A DNA stretch of 64,000 nt, taken from NCBI RefSeq assembly GCF_014199625.1, contig NZ_JACHNY010000004.1, positions 248,001 to 312,000 of the forward strand. The letters run 5' to 3'. A model generated the notes under the pieces. The model saw only the letters and a program-made list of their open reading frames with translations. It did no database searches and was not told where the DNA came from. Numbering within the stretch: the first letter of the stretch is position 1; every line of letters starts with the position of its first letter. Shown piece after piece: positions 55,913-64,000 of this stretch. Position numbers and translations under genes: made by a program. This DNA is from Sphingomonas abaci (GTDB taxonomy: Bacteria > Pseudomonadota > Alphaproteobacteria > Sphingomonadales > Sphingomonadaceae).

Positions 55913-56148
55913 CCCGGCGTCCCGCCCTGTTCCTGTTGCCGCTGCTGGCCGGCTGCGGATCGGCGGCGGGATTGAAACCGGCGCCTGGCGAGCATCTGCC
56001 GGTCGCGCCGCGCGGCGCGGCGGCGACGCCTACCCCGCAGGAGCTGCTGACCCCCACCAGCCAGGAGCGCCCGCAACGCAGCGACGAGCTGCTCCGTCGT
56101 TCGGACGAGCGTCGCTCGGACGAGTTCGATCTCCCCCCGTCGGACTGA
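55909..56148 (+). CDS. Small lipoprotein between argH and lysA
   Basis: 79 residues from ATG 55909, overlapping argH by four bases, with AGGAGGAG upstream. It has a short signal peptide and lipobox (FLLPLLAGC, Cys16), then a Pro/Ala-rich, finally Arg/Ser/Asp-rich tail ([15 protein letters not shown]). The placement between argH and lysA is reminiscent of the small LptM/LppL-type lipoproteins found upstream of DAP metabolism genes, but the sequence is too short to prove the family. Confidence 0.7.
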   Translation: MTRRPALFLLPLLAGCGSAAGLKPAPGEHLPVAPRGAAATPTPQELLTPTSQERPQRSDELLRRSDERRSDEFDLPPSD

Positions 56149-56153
56149 AGACC

Positions 56154-57416
56154 ATGGACCATTTCGCCTATCGTGACGGCGTCCTCCACGTCGAGGACGT
56201 TCCCCTGCCCGCCATCGCCGAAGCGGTCGGCACCCCCGTCTATGTCTATTCGGCCGGCACGCTGCGCCGCCATGCCCGCGTCTTCAAGGATGGGCTGGCG
56301 GGCGTGCCGCGCAAGCATATCGCCTATGCGATCAAGGCCAATCCCAACCTCGCCGTGCTGCGCGTGCTGGCGAACGAGGGGTACGGCGCGGACGTCGTGT
56401 CGGTCGGCGAGATGAAGCGGGCGCTGGCCGCCGGCATCCCGGCGAAGGACATCGTCTTCTCGGGCGTTGGCAAGACGCGCGCCGAGCTGTCCGCCGCGCT
56501 CGACGCCGGAATCGGCCAGTTCAACCTGGAGCTGGAGGAGGAGGGCGTGGTGCTCGCCGCGCTGGCCGCCGAACGCGGCTTGCGGGCGCCCGCGACCCTG
56601 CGCGTCAACCCGGACGTCGATGCGCGCACCCACGCCAAGATCTCCACGGGCCGCAAGGAGAACAAGTTCGGCGTGCCGATCGACCAGGCGCCGGCGATGT
56701 TCGACCGGCTGGCGCCGCTGGAGGGCCTCGACCTGCGCGGCATCGCCACGCATATCGGCAGCCAGCTGCTCGACCTCAGCCCGCTGGAGGCCGCCTATAC
56801 GCGGATCGGCGCGCTGGTCGCCGAGCTGCGCGGCGCGGGCCACCGCATCACCCATGTCGATCTGGGCGGCGGCCTGGGCGTTCCCTACAAGGCCGCCGAC
56901 GTGCCGCCGAGCCCGGCCGATTACGGCGCGATGGTCGCGCGCGTCACCGCCGACTGGGATGTCGAGCTGATGTTCGAACCGGGCCGGGTGATCGCGGGCA
57001 ATGCCGGCGTGCTGATGACCGAGGTGGTGTGGGTGAAGCCGGGCGTGCTCCACCCCTATGTCATCGTCGATGCGGCGATGAACGACCTGGCGCGCGTCGC
57101 GCTCTACGACGCCTGGCACGATTTCCAAGCGGTGACCCCGCGCGGCGACCATTTCACCGCCAATATCGCGGGGCCGGTGTGCGAGACCGGCGACACCTTT
57201 GCGATGGGCCGCGAGGTCGACCGGGTCGAGTCGGGCGACCTGGCGGTGTTCCGCACCGCCGGGGCGTATGGCGCGACCATGGCCTCGACCTATAACAGCC
57301 GCCCGCTGGTGCCCGAGGTGCTGGTCGATGGCGACCGCTTCGCCGTGGTCGCCGACCGCGTCGCCGCCGAGGCGCTGATCGCCGCCGAGCGCGTGCCGGA
57401 CTGGCTGGCGGGTTGA
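56154..57416 (+). CDS. lysA: Diaminopimelate decarboxylase (LysA)
   Basis: 420 residues from ATG 56154. It is a PLP fold III decarboxylase: the Schiff-base Lys61 is in YAIKANPNLAVL, with the HIGSQLLDLSPL and GGGLGVPY phosphate-binding loops, EPGRVIAGNAG, and CETGDTFAMGR with the active-site Cys at the dimer interface. It converts meso-diaminopimelate to lysine, the last step of the pathway. Six bases separate it from the small lipoprotein. Confidence 0.96.
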   Translation: MDHFAYRDGVLHVEDVPLPAIAEAVGTPVYVYSAGTLRRHARVFKDGLAGVPRKHIAYAIKANPNLAVLRVLANEGYGADVVSVGEMKRALAAGIPAKDIVFSGVGKTRAELSAALDAGIGQFNLELEEEGVVLAALAAERGLRAPATLRVNPDVDARTHAKISTGRKENKFGVPIDQAPAMFDRLAPLEGLDLRGIATHIGSQLLDLSPLEAAYTRIGALVAELRGAGHRITHVDLGGGLGVPYKAADVPPSPADYGAMVARVTADWDVELMFEPGRVIAGNAGVLMTEVVWVKPGVLHPYVIVDAAMNDLARVALYDAWHDFQAVTPRGDHFTANIAGPVCETGDTFAMGREVDRVESGDLAVFRTAGAYGATMASTYNSRPLVPEVLVDGDRFAVVADRVAAEALIAAERVPDWLAG

Positions 57417-57441
57417 GGTCGGTGCCGGCGGCGTTTTCTCC

Positions 57442-57480
57442 TTTCTGGTCCCCGGCAGAGGCCGGAGCCCGGTCATGGGA
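57442..57480. repeat. Degenerate REP-like hairpin
   Basis: GGTCCCCGGC-agag-GCCGGAGCC resembles the CCCCGGC-n4-GCCGGGG units elsewhere in the window but has a broken stem. It lies in the 124-base space between lysA and the siroheme gene. A copy of this family is the only thing I see there. Confidence 0.45.
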
Positions 57481-57540
57481 CGCTACCGTCGGTTATGGCC
57501 GCTCTCCTGATTTCGCGCAGACCGTCTGCGGCCTGACGGC

Positions 57541-58314
57541 ATGACCCTCCGCAGCCTGCCGCTGTTCGTCCGGCTCGACGGCCGCCCGGTGATCCTGCTC
57601 GGCGAGGGGGAGCCCGCCGCCGCCAAGGGCCGGCTGCTCGCCCGGGCCGGCGCGGTGCCGGTCGGCGAGGCGGCGGACGCCGCGCTCGCCATCGTCGCGA
57701 TCGAGGACGAGGCGGAGGCGCTCGCCGCCATCGCCCGGCTGAAGGCGCGCGGGGTGCTGGTCAATGCGGTCGACCGCCCGTCGCAATGCGACTTCACCCT
57801 GCCCGCGATCGTCGACCGCGATCCGGTGATCGTCGCGATCGGCACCGGCGGCGTCTCCGCCGGGCTTGCGGCGGCGCTCCGCCAACGGCTGGAGACGCTG
57901 CTTCCCGCCCGGCTCGGCGCGCTGGCGCAGGCGCTGTACGCGGCCCGCGCCGCGCTCCGCCAGCGGTTTCCCGACATGGCCCAACGCCGCCGCGCGATCA
58001 GTGCGGCGCTGGCGCCGGGCGGCGCGCTCGATCCGCTCGCCCTGCCGGAGGGCGACCTGAACGCCATCGCCGCGACGATCGGTGCGGCCGCGGTCGCGAC
58101 CCGGCGCACCATCCGGCTGCGCTCCGCCGATCCCGACGACCTGAGCTTGCGCGAGGCGCGCTGGCTGGCCGATGCCGATTGGCTGGTCGCCGGACCCGAT
58201 GCCCCGCCTGCCATCCTCGCCCGCGCCCGCGCCGATGCCGGCCGCAGCGCCACGCCACCGGCCGAGGCGGCCGGGCTGGTGGTGACGCTCATCGCGCCGG
58301 GGGGGCCGCTATGA
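57541..58314 (+). CDS. Precorrin-2 dehydrogenase / sirohydrochlorin ferrochelatase-like protein (Met8/CysG-N type)
   Basis: 257 residues from ATG 57541. The N-terminal half matches the Met8/CysG-N fold: LPLFVRLDGRPVILLGEGEPAAAKGRLLARAGA gives the NAD site, FTLPAIVDRDPVIVAIGTGGVSAGLAAALRQRLE the second block. It makes siroheme from precorrin-2 and so competes with the cob pathway for that precursor. The C-terminal third is not a CysG methylase domain. Four-base overlap with the next gene. Confidence 0.85.
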   Translation: MTLRSLPLFVRLDGRPVILLGEGEPAAAKGRLLARAGAVPVGEAADAALAIVAIEDEAEALAAIARLKARGVLVNAVDRPSQCDFTLPAIVDRDPVIVAIGTGGVSAGLAAALRQRLETLLPARLGALAQALYAARAALRQRFPDMAQRRRAISAALAPGGALDPLALPEGDLNAIAATIGAAAVATRRTIRLRSADPDDLSLREARWLADADWLVAGPDAPPAILARARADAGRSATPPAEAAGLVVTLIAPGGPL

Positions 58315-59264
58315 ACCCTTGCGCCTATCGGATCACGGACGGCGCGCCGCAAAAGATCGCGCTCACCGATGCGATGCGGGATGCGGGCGGACTGGTCTGG
58401 GTGCATCTGGCCGGCATCGACGACCAGACCGCCGGCTGGCTGCGCGACACCGGCGGACTCGATCCGTATCTGGTCGACGCGCTGACCGCGACCGAGACCC
58501 GGCCCCGCTGCGAGGCGCTGGGGGAAGGCGCGTTCCTCAATCTGCGCGGCCGCTCGCGCGAGGAGCTGCACAATAGCGACCTGCTCGCCTCGGTCCGCAT
58601 CTGGGCGGTGAAGGGCCGGGTCTTCTCGGTGACGCGCAAGCCGATGATCGCGGTCGGGCTGGTCCAGGCGAAGGTCGACGCGGGCGCGGTGCGCGATCCC
58701 GGCGACCTGATCACCGCCTTCGCCACCGCGATCACCGAGGATCTCGACCCCGATGTCGCGACGCTGGGCGACCAGCTCGACGATTGCGAGGAGCAGCTCG
58801 ACGCCGCCCGCGTGTTCGAGTTGCGCCGCACCGTCAGCCGGGTGCGGATCGCCGCCATCGCCTATCGGCGCTTCCTCCAGCCGCAGCGCGCGGCGCTGGA
58901 GAAGCTGGCGGCGTTGCCCGGCGACTGGCTGGGCGAGGACGACCGGCTCCACCTCGCCGCCGCCGCCGACCGCGCCGCGCGCATGGCCGAGGAGCTGGAA
59001 TCGATCCGCGAGCGCTCCGCGCTGATGCACGAGACCTTGTCCGATCTGCGCGCCGAGCAGATCGACAGCCGCTCGCTGGTGATTTCGATCGTGGCGATGG
59101 TGTTCCTGCCCCTCACCTTCATCACCGGCCTCTACGGGATGAACGTCGCGCATCTGCCCTATGCGCAGGAGCCATGGGCGTTCGACGCGATCATGGGCGT
59201 GTGCGCAGCAATCGCGGCGGGGGTGACGATCTACTTCGTCCAGCGCCACTGGTTTTCGCGCTAG
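58311..59264 (+). CDS. zntB: CorA-family metal transporter (ZntB-like)
   Basis: 317 residues from ATG 58311. A large cytoplasmic N-domain (LVWVHLAGIDDQTAGWL, RPRCEALGEGAFLNLRG) is followed by a long helix and two C-terminal transmembrane segments with the selectivity motif YGMNVAHLP between them. The N-domain favours the ZntB subgroup (zinc), although CorA proteins with the GMN motif can also carry Mg2+ or Co2+. Its proximity to a Zur-box-like site and tonB fits a zinc theme. Substrate not proven. Confidence 0.85.
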   Translation: MNPCAYRITDGAPQKIALTDAMRDAGGLVWVHLAGIDDQTAGWLRDTGGLDPYLVDALTATETRPRCEALGEGAFLNLRGRSREELHNSDLLASVRIWAVKGRVFSVTRKPMIAVGLVQAKVDAGAVRDPGDLITAFATAITEDLDPDVATLGDQLDDCEEQLDAARVFELRRTVSRVRIAAIAYRRFLQPQRAALEKLAALPGDWLGEDDRLHLAAAADRAARMAEELESIRERSALMHETLSDLRAEQIDSRSLVISIVAMVFLPLTFITGLYGMNVAHLPYAQEPWAFDAIMGVCAAIAAGVTIYFVQRHWFSR

Positions 59265-59364
59265 GGCCGATCGGCTCCCGAAAGTTCCTCCCGGGCAAGG
59301 CGAGGAACGAAGCAACGGCCTGCCTGCGCAGCGGAGTCGATATGCAATATCCTTGCGCGCAGCC

Positions 59365-59379
59365 TGTTATGATGTAACA
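59365..59379 (+). promoter_or_regulatory. Zur-box-like palindrome upstream of tonB
   Basis: TGTTATGATGTAACA has perfect TGTTA/TAACA arms. It differs from the Zur-box core TGTTATAnTATAACA at two positions. It lies 59 bases before the tonB ATG, where a repressor would block the promoter. A Fur/Zur-type regulator is the likely reader, but no binding data can be claimed. Confidence 0.35.
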
Positions 59380-59437
59380 TCCGATTCGCAGCTTGGCCGA
59401 ATTGCGTTTCTTTGTGATCATACAGGAGACGAAGAGG

Positions 59438-60115
59438 ATGTACGCGCCTCGTTATACCGGCTCGCCCCGGTTCAATCCGGGTGGTCTGGCCGCTGCGATC
59501 GGGATCAATGGCGGCGTCGTCGTCGCGTTGATGCTGGCGGTGCCCTATGTCGCCCACAAGACCCCGACCCCGCCGCTGATCGGCGAAACCATCGCGCTGC
59601 CACCGCTGCCGCCCGAACCGACGCCGCCGCCCAAAACGGAGGCGCGAGTCGAGCCGCGGCCGACACCGCCGATCGCCGCGCCGCACCCCATCGTCGAACA
59701 TCCGCTCGCGGAAGGGCCGGTCACGGCGACCGACACGCTGGTCCCTGTCCTACCGGGCGACGGCGGCGTGCTGGGCGGCACCGGCACCGGCGTGACGCCG
59801 CGTGCCACCCCCACCCCGCCCGCGCCGGTGATCGTCGCGCCGGGCATCGACCCACGCTACGCCGGCGACTTCCAGCCGCTCTATCCTTCCGCCGAGCAGC
59901 GGATGGGCCGATCGGGCAAGGTGACGGTGCGGGTGCTGATCGGCACCGACGGCCGGGTGAAGCAGGTCGAGCCGGTCTCCGCGACCAGCGACGCGTTCCT
60001 GCGCGCCACCACCGACCAGGCGAAGCGGCGCTGGCGTTTCACGCCCGGCACGCGCGATGGCGTGGCGCAGGAGGCCTGGCGGACCATGACCGTCACCTTC
60101 GTGTTGCAGGAATGA
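59438..60115 (+). CDS. tonB: TonB energy transducer
   Basis: 225 residues from ATG 59438; the ribosome-binding region is GGAGACGAAGAGG. The frame upstream of this ATG is open only by chance. There is one N-terminal membrane helix (GGLAAAIGINGGVVVALMLAV), a Pro-rich periplasmic spacer (PPLPPEPTPPPK) and a C-terminal TonB domain (QRMGRSGKVTVRVLIGTDGRV, RRWRFTPGTRDG). It couples the ExbBD motor to TonB-dependent receptors such as the one at 43422. ExbB and ExbD are not in the window. Confidence 0.9.
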   Translation: MYAPRYTGSPRFNPGGLAAAIGINGGVVVALMLAVPYVAHKTPTPPLIGETIALPPLPPEPTPPPKTEARVEPRPTPPIAAPHPIVEHPLAEGPVTATDTLVPVLPGDGGVLGGTGTGVTPRATPTPPAPVIVAPGIDPRYAGDFQPLYPSAEQRMGRSGKVTVRVLIGTDGRVKQVEPVSATSDAFLRATTDQAKRRWRFTPGTRDGVAQEAWRTMTVTFVLQE

Positions 60116-60186
60116 CCCGGACGGCCACGGACGCGGCAAAGGGAACGGGGCTGGCATGTGCCGCCCCGATTTCCTATTTTACGTCG

Positions 60187-60534
60187 ATGGGCTTCTTCTC
60201 TCGCATGTCGCCGGTGCGCGCCTACAAGGACCTGCGCCTGTTCCTCGCCGCGCGCGAACCCTATGAACTGGGGTTCCTGGCGCTGGCGATGCTGGTGACC
60301 GGCTTCTTCGTCTATGCCTTCGCGCATGACAGCGATGAGGAGCCGGCCTACAAGCGCGACATCATCTATGTCCAGCAATGGACGCTCGACCGCACCGATG
60401 CGCAGATCCGAGCGCAGCAGGCGATCGACGCGCCGATCAAGGCCGCCCAGATCAAGGCGCAGGCAGAGCGCGAGGCCAAGAACCGCGCCGCGTTCAAGAA
60501 GCTGGACGACCAGCTGACCAAATACGGCCTCTGA
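60187..60534 (+). CDS. Small single-pass membrane protein, hypothetical
   Basis: 115 residues from ATG 60187 (MGFFSRMSPVRAYKDLR). ATG 60112 overlaps the tonB stop and would add 25 residues of poor quality. One hydrophobic helix (ELGFLALAMLVTGFFVYAFA, near 28-48) is followed by a long charged helical tail (VQQWTLDRTDAQIRAQQAID, then KAQAEREAKNRAAFKKLDDQL), probably a periplasmic or cytoplasmic coiled coil. Function unknown. It sits directly ahead of ribD, nine bases upstream. Confidence 0.7.
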   Translation: MGFFSRMSPVRAYKDLRLFLAAREPYELGFLALAMLVTGFFVYAFAHDSDEEPAYKRDIIYVQQWTLDRTDAQIRAQQAIDAPIKAAQIKAQAEREAKNRAAFKKLDDQLTKYGL

Positions 60535-60543
60535 CCGCACGCC

Positions 60544-61542
60544 GTGCTCCGCGACGAGGATGCGCGCTGGATGGACGTGGCGCTCGCCCTGTCCGGGCGG
60601 ACCAGGGGGCGGACCGCTCCCAACCCCAACGTCGGCTGCGTGCTGGTCGCCGGGGGCCGCGTGGTCGGACGGGGGTGGACCCAGGCCGGCGGCCGCCCCC
60701 ATGCCGAGGCGATGGCGCTCGCCGAGGCCGGTGACGGCGCGTGCGGCGCGACCGCCTATGTGACGCTGGAGCCCTGCGCGCATCGCTCGCCGCGGGGGCC
60801 GGCATGCAGCGACCTTCTGGTCGCCAGCGGCATCGCGCGGGTCGTCGCGGCGATCGAGGACCCCGACCCGCGCACCGCCGGTCAGGGCTTTGCCCGGCTG
60901 CGCGATGCGGGCATCGCGGTGACGGTCGGGACGGGCGCGGACGCGGCGCGGCGCGCGATGGCCGGCTTCCTGACCCGCCAGGCGTTGGGGCGGCCGGTGG
61001 TGACGCTCAAGCTCGCCACCTCGCTCGACGGCTGCATCGCGCGCGCCGACGGCGAGAGCCGCTGGATCACCGGCGCGGAATCGCGCGCGCACGCGCATCT
61101 CGAACGCGCCCGGCACGACGCGATCCTGGTCGGGCGCGGGACCTTCGCGACCGATGCGCCGCGCCTCGACGTGCGGCTGCCGGGCCTGGAGGCGCGCAGC
61201 CCGGCCCGCGTGCTGCTGTCGGCCACCGGCTCTGCGCCCGATGGATGGACGGTCCTCGCCGCGCCGGAGGCCATCGCGACGCTGCCGGGCGACCATCTGC
61301 TGGTCGAGGGCGGCGCGCGGACCGCCGCCGCCTTCCTGCGCGCCGGGCTCGTCGACCGGCTGCTCCTCTACCGCGCGCCGATCCTGATCGGGGGGGGCGT
61401 GCCCGCGCTCGGCGACATCGGATTGCACCGTCTCGCCGAGGCCCATGGCCGCTGGCAAATGGTCGATGCGCGCGCGCTTGGCAGCGACCGGCTGGAGGTC
61501 TACGAGCGCGGTCCATGTTCACCGGTATCGTCAGCGATCTAG
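60544..61542 (+). CDS. ribD: RibD, bifunctional pyrimidine deaminase/reductase
   Basis: 332 residues from GTG 60544. The deaminase domain has [22 protein letters not shown] (His53-Ala-Glu55) and [14 protein letters not shown] (zinc Cys78 and Cys88). The reductase domain starts at [15 protein letters not shown] and has [18 protein letters not shown]. It carries out the deamination and side-chain reduction steps after GTP cyclohydrolase II. It overlaps ribE by 28 bases. Confidence 0.94.
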   Translation: MLRDEDARWMDVALALSGRTRGRTAPNPNVGCVLVAGGRVVGRGWTQAGGRPHAEAMALAEAGDGACGATAYVTLEPCAHRSPRGPACSDLLVASGIARVVAAIEDPDPRTAGQGFARLRDAGIAVTVGTGADAARRAMAGFLTRQALGRPVVTLKLATSLDGCIARADGESRWITGAESRAHAHLERARHDAILVGRGTFATDAPRLDVRLPGLEARSPARVLLSATGSAPDGWTVLAAPEAIATLPGDHLLVEGGARTAAAFLRAGLVDRLLLYRAPILIGGGVPALGDIGLHRLAEAHGRWQMVDARALGSDRLEVYERGPCSPVSSAI

Positions 61543-62141
61543 GCACCATCCGCACCGTCGAGTCGCGCGGCGACGCGCGCGTCGTGATCGGCACCGCCTA
61601 TGACCCCGCCACCATCGACCTGGGCGCGTCGATCGCCTGTTCCGGCGTCTGCCTGACCGTGGTCGACAAGGGCCATGACGCCGATGGCGCCTGGTTCGCG
61701 GTCGATGTCTCGGCCGAGACGATCGACAAGACCGCGGACCAATGGCGCACGGGCCAGCCGCTCAACCTGGAGCGGGCGCTGAAGCTTGGCGACGAACTGG
61801 GCGGCCACATCGTCACCGGCCATGTCGACGGCGTGGGCACCGTCATCGCCGTGACGCCCGAGGGGGATTCGAAGCGGATCGCGATCCGCGTCCCCGCCGC
61901 CATCGGCCCCTATCTGGCGACCAAGGGATCGGTGACGGTCGATGGCGTGTCGCTGACCGTCAACAGCGTCGCCGACGATACGGCGGATGGGGCGGCCGGC
62001 ACCGTCTTCGGCATCAACGTCATCCCCCATACCCAGGCGGTGACGACGATCGGCACGCTGACGCCCGGTGCCAGCGTCAATATCGAGATCGACGTGCTCG
62101 CCCGTTACCTGCAACGCATGGAGCAATATCGTGCCCGCTGA
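61515..62141 (+). CDS. ribE: Riboflavin synthase alpha chain (RibE)
   Basis: 208 residues from ATG 61515. It begins [12 protein letters not shown] and has two homologous lumazine-binding halves, each with the S-I/V-x-x-x-G-V-x-L-T-V pattern ([12 protein letters not shown] and [12 protein letters not shown]) and a [10 protein letters not shown] element. It dismutates two lumazines into riboflavin. Translationally coupled to ribD and to the following fusion gene (11-base overlap). Confidence 0.95.
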   Translation: MFTGIVSDLGTIRTVESRGDARVVIGTAYDPATIDLGASIACSGVCLTVVDKGHDADGAWFAVDVSAETIDKTADQWRTGQPLNLERALKLGDELGGHIVTGHVDGVGTVIAVTPEGDSKRIAIRVPAAIGPYLATKGSVTVDGVSLTVNSVADDTADGAAGTVFGINVIPHTQAVTTIGTLTPGASVNIEIDVLARYLQRMEQYRAR

Positions 62142-63267
62142 CCTGGCTGAACTGGCCCCCCTGCGCCGCGGCTTCCTGTCCAGTCCCGAGGAGATCATCG
62201 ACGAGGCCCGCAACGGCCGGATGTTCATCCTGGTCGATGACGAGGATCGCGAGAACGAGGGCGACCTGGTCATCCCCGCGCAGATGGCGACGCCGGAGAA
62301 GATCAACTTCATGGCGCGGCACGGGCGCGGGCTGATCTGCCTGGCGATGACGAAGGCGCGGACCGAGGATCTCGGGCTCGACCTGATGAGCCGCAACAAC
62401 GGCACCCGGCACGAGACCGCCTTCACCGTCTCGATCGAGGCGCGCGAGGGCGTGACCACCGGCATCTCCGCCGCCGACCGGGCGCGGACGATCGCGGTGG
62501 CGGTGGACGCGACCAAGGGCCGCGACGACATCGTCACCCCCGGCCATGTCTTCCCGCTGGTCGCGCGCGACGGCGGCGTGCTGGTCCGCGCCGGCCATAC
62601 CGAGGCGGCGGTCGACGTGTCGCGCCTCGCCGGCCTCAACCCCTCGGGCGTGATCTGCGAGATCATGAACGAGGACGGCACCATGGCGCGGATGGACGAC
62701 CTGGTGTCGTTCGCGCAGCTCCACGGCCTCAAGATCGGCACGATCCGCGACCTGATCGCCTATCGCCGCCGCTACGACCATTTGGTGCGGCTCGAGGCGG
62801 AATCGACCTTCCAGAGCCGCTGGGGCGGCGAGTGGAGCGTCCGCGCCTATCGGAACACCGCGACGGGGACCGAGCAGGTGGCGCTGGTCAAGGGGCGGAT
62901 CGACGCCAGCCGGCCGGTGCTGGTGCGGATGCACGCGCTGTCGCCCTTCGCCGACGTGTTCGGAGAGGACAGTTCGCGCGGCCGGATGCTGCAACGCTCG
63001 ATGGAGGCGATCGCCCAGGAGGGCGCGGGCGTCATCGTCCTGATCAACCGCCAGCGCGCCGACGCCTTCACCACCGCCGTGCGCCGCCAGGCCGGCGAGC
63101 AGGTCGAGGTGCCGATGGAGGAATTGCGCGATTACGGCGTCGGCGCGATGATCCTGGCCGAACTGGGCGTGCACGACATGGTGCTGCTCACCAACACCCA
63201 CCATACGCTGGTCGGGCTCGACGGCTATGGCCTGTCGATCGTCGGCGAGCGTCGAATCGAGGACTGA
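62131..63267 (+). CDS. ribB: DHBP synthase fused to a GTP cyclohydrolase II-like domain lacking its zinc site
   Basis: 378 residues from GTG 62131. The N-terminal domain is a complete 3,4-dihydroxy-2-butanone-4-phosphate synthase: [15 protein letters not shown] (36-50), [22 protein letters not shown], and [21 protein letters not shown]. The C-terminal domain has the RibA fold ([27 protein letters not shown]), but the HSEC...CDCG zinc block is replaced by HALS...SSRG. So the GTP-opening activity is probably lost. The complete RibA is at 33053. Confidence 0.92.
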   Translation: MPADLAELAPLRRGFLSSPEEIIDEARNGRMFILVDDEDRENEGDLVIPAQMATPEKINFMARHGRGLICLAMTKARTEDLGLDLMSRNNGTRHETAFTVSIEAREGVTTGISAADRARTIAVAVDATKGRDDIVTPGHVFPLVARDGGVLVRAGHTEAAVDVSRLAGLNPSGVICEIMNEDGTMARMDDLVSFAQLHGLKIGTIRDLIAYRRRYDHLVRLEAESTFQSRWGGEWSVRAYRNTATGTEQVALVKGRIDASRPVLVRMHALSPFADVFGEDSSRGRMLQRSMEAIAQEGAGVIVLINRQRADAFTTAVRRQAGEQVEVPMEELRDYGVGAMILAELGVHDMVLLTNTHHTLVGLDGYGLSIVGERRIED

Positions 63268-63271
63268 TCCC

Positions 63272-63694
63272 ATGGCCCATCTGCTGATCGTCGAGGCGCG
63301 CTTCTACGACCATCTCAACGACCTGCTGGTCCAGGGCGCGCGCGCCGCGATCAAGGCGGCCGGCCACACGCACGAGACGCTGACCGTGCCCGGCGCGCTG
63401 GAGGTGCCCGCCGCGATCGCGCTGGCCGACCAGAGCGAGCGGTTCGACGCCTATGTCGCGCTGGGCGTGGTGATCCGCGGCGAGACCTATCATTTCGAGA
63501 TCGTCGCGGGCGAGAGCGCGCGCGGCATCATGGCGCTGACCATCGATGGCCTCGCGATCGGCAACGGCATCCTGACCGTGGAGAACGAGGCGCAGGCGCT
63601 GACCCGTGCCCGCCCGGACGAGAAGGACAAGGGCGGCGAGGCGGCCAAGGCGGCGCTGGCGCTGCTCGACCTGCGCGAGCGGATGGCGCGGTAA
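63272..63694 (+). CDS. ribH: 6,7-dimethyl-8-ribityllumazine synthase (RibH)
   Basis: 140 residues from ATG 63272, four bases after the ribBA' stop. The family blocks are [55 protein letters not shown] and [16 protein letters not shown]. It condenses the pyrimidine with DHBP to form lumazine. The order ribD-ribE-ribBA'-ribH with short overlaps suggests one transcript. Confidence 0.95.
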   Translation: MAHLLIVEARFYDHLNDLLVQGARAAIKAAGHTHETLTVPGALEVPAAIALADQSERFDAYVALGVVIRGETYHFEIVAGESARGIMALTIDGLAIGNGILTVENEAQALTRARPDEKDKGGEAAKAALALLDLRERMAR

Positions 63695-64000
63695 TGCGGA
63701 CGCCGCCGCCCCCCCGCTACCGCGTCACCGAGCGCGGCCGGCGGCTGGAGGTGGTGGACACCTGGCGCGACCCCGCCGCGGCGCCGCCGGCCTTGGTGGC
63801 GCGCGGGGCGGTCGGGGCGATGCCGGCGCGGGTGCCGTCGCGGCCGGCCGCATCGCCGACAGGCCGTGCGATCAAGGCGCGATCGCTGGCCGCCCAGTCG
63901 GGGGAGACCCGGTCGCCGGCCGCGGGAAGCGACGGCGTGCCGATCCCGGGGACGACACTGCGCACCCTGACGCTGTTCGACGAGAAGGCGCCACGCACCA
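63694..64000 (+). CDS. Hypothetical protein, truncated by window edge
   Basis: 102 residues visible from ATG 63694 (TAATG overlap with ribH); the gene runs past the right edge. The sequence is Pro/Arg/Ala-rich (PPPPRYRVTERGRRLEVVDTW, then SRPAASPTGRAIKARSLAA) and ends in TTLRTLTLFDEKAPRT, a probable start of a folded part. There is no signal peptide. It looks like the last gene of the riboflavin transcript. No family recognised. Confidence 0.5.
   Translation, partial: MRTPPPPRYRVTERGRRLEVVDTWRDPAAAPPALVARGAVGAMPARVPSRPAASPTGRAIKARSLAAQSGETRSPAAGSDGVPIPGTTLRTLTLFDEKAPRT

Overview
The window is high-GC alphaproteobacterial DNA that reads as a Sphingomonas-type (Sphingomonadaceae) chromosome. 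The support is the aerobic cob pathway, PEP-CTERM proteins with a PEPxxWA motif, TonB-dependent receptor loci carrying SapC, cupin-like and tryptophan-halogenase-like partners, the gene order argH - small lipoprotein - lysA, and short GC-rich REP-like intergenic hairpins. Genes are tightly packed, often with 4-bp stop/start overlaps. I see no tRNA, rRNA, insertion sequence, prophage or CRISPR array.

Layout. 1-4406: the end of a membrane protein, two small uncharacterised proteins, a MarR-type regulator, a large FAD-dependent dehydrogenase, a short-chain dehydrogenase and a small protein. 4413-4730: an AT-richer orphan gene. 4840-5283: a PEP-CTERM-like protein. 5548-27260: an aerobic (oxygen-dependent) adenosylcobalamin cluster in two blocks, each headed by a cobalamin riboswitch. 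Block 1 is cobW-cobN-cobG-cobH-cobI-cobJ-(cobK inverted)-cobL-cobE-cobM-cobB-cobF. Block 2 is cbtB-cbtA-cobO-DUF1636-cobT-phosphatase-cobS. cobQ, cbiB and the threonine-phosphate decarboxylase run back from the far end. A histidine-phosphatase-fold protein that has lost its catalytic RHG motif sits between the blocks.

27487-34099 is core housekeeping: a UbiH-type hydroxylase, ftsK, a LolA-like carrier, a candidate structured RNA with promoter and terminator (6S-like in architecture), xth and ribA. 34365-52727 is a polysaccharide-utilisation locus: two GH43 enzymes, a GH27 alpha-galactosidase, an esterase, a cupin-like protein, SapC, a TonB-dependent receptor, a tryptophan-halogenase-like flavoprotein, a SASA-type acetylesterase and a GH3 enzyme with a PA14 insert. 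The enzyme set fits decorated xylan or arabinoxylan side chains. Two of its divergent promoters carry LacI-type palindromes of the same form, although no LacI gene lies in the window. A PEP-CTERM protein follows.

53917-64000: a TlpA-like thioredoxin lipoprotein divergent from argH, then a small lipoprotein, lysA, a Met8-type siroheme protein, a CorA/ZntB transporter, tonB behind a Zur-box-like palindrome, a small membrane protein, and the riboflavin operon ribD-ribE-ribBA'-ribH. The C-terminal GTP cyclohydrolase half of the ribBA fusion has lost its zinc cysteines. The stand-alone ribA at 33053 retains them, so the two loci look complementary.
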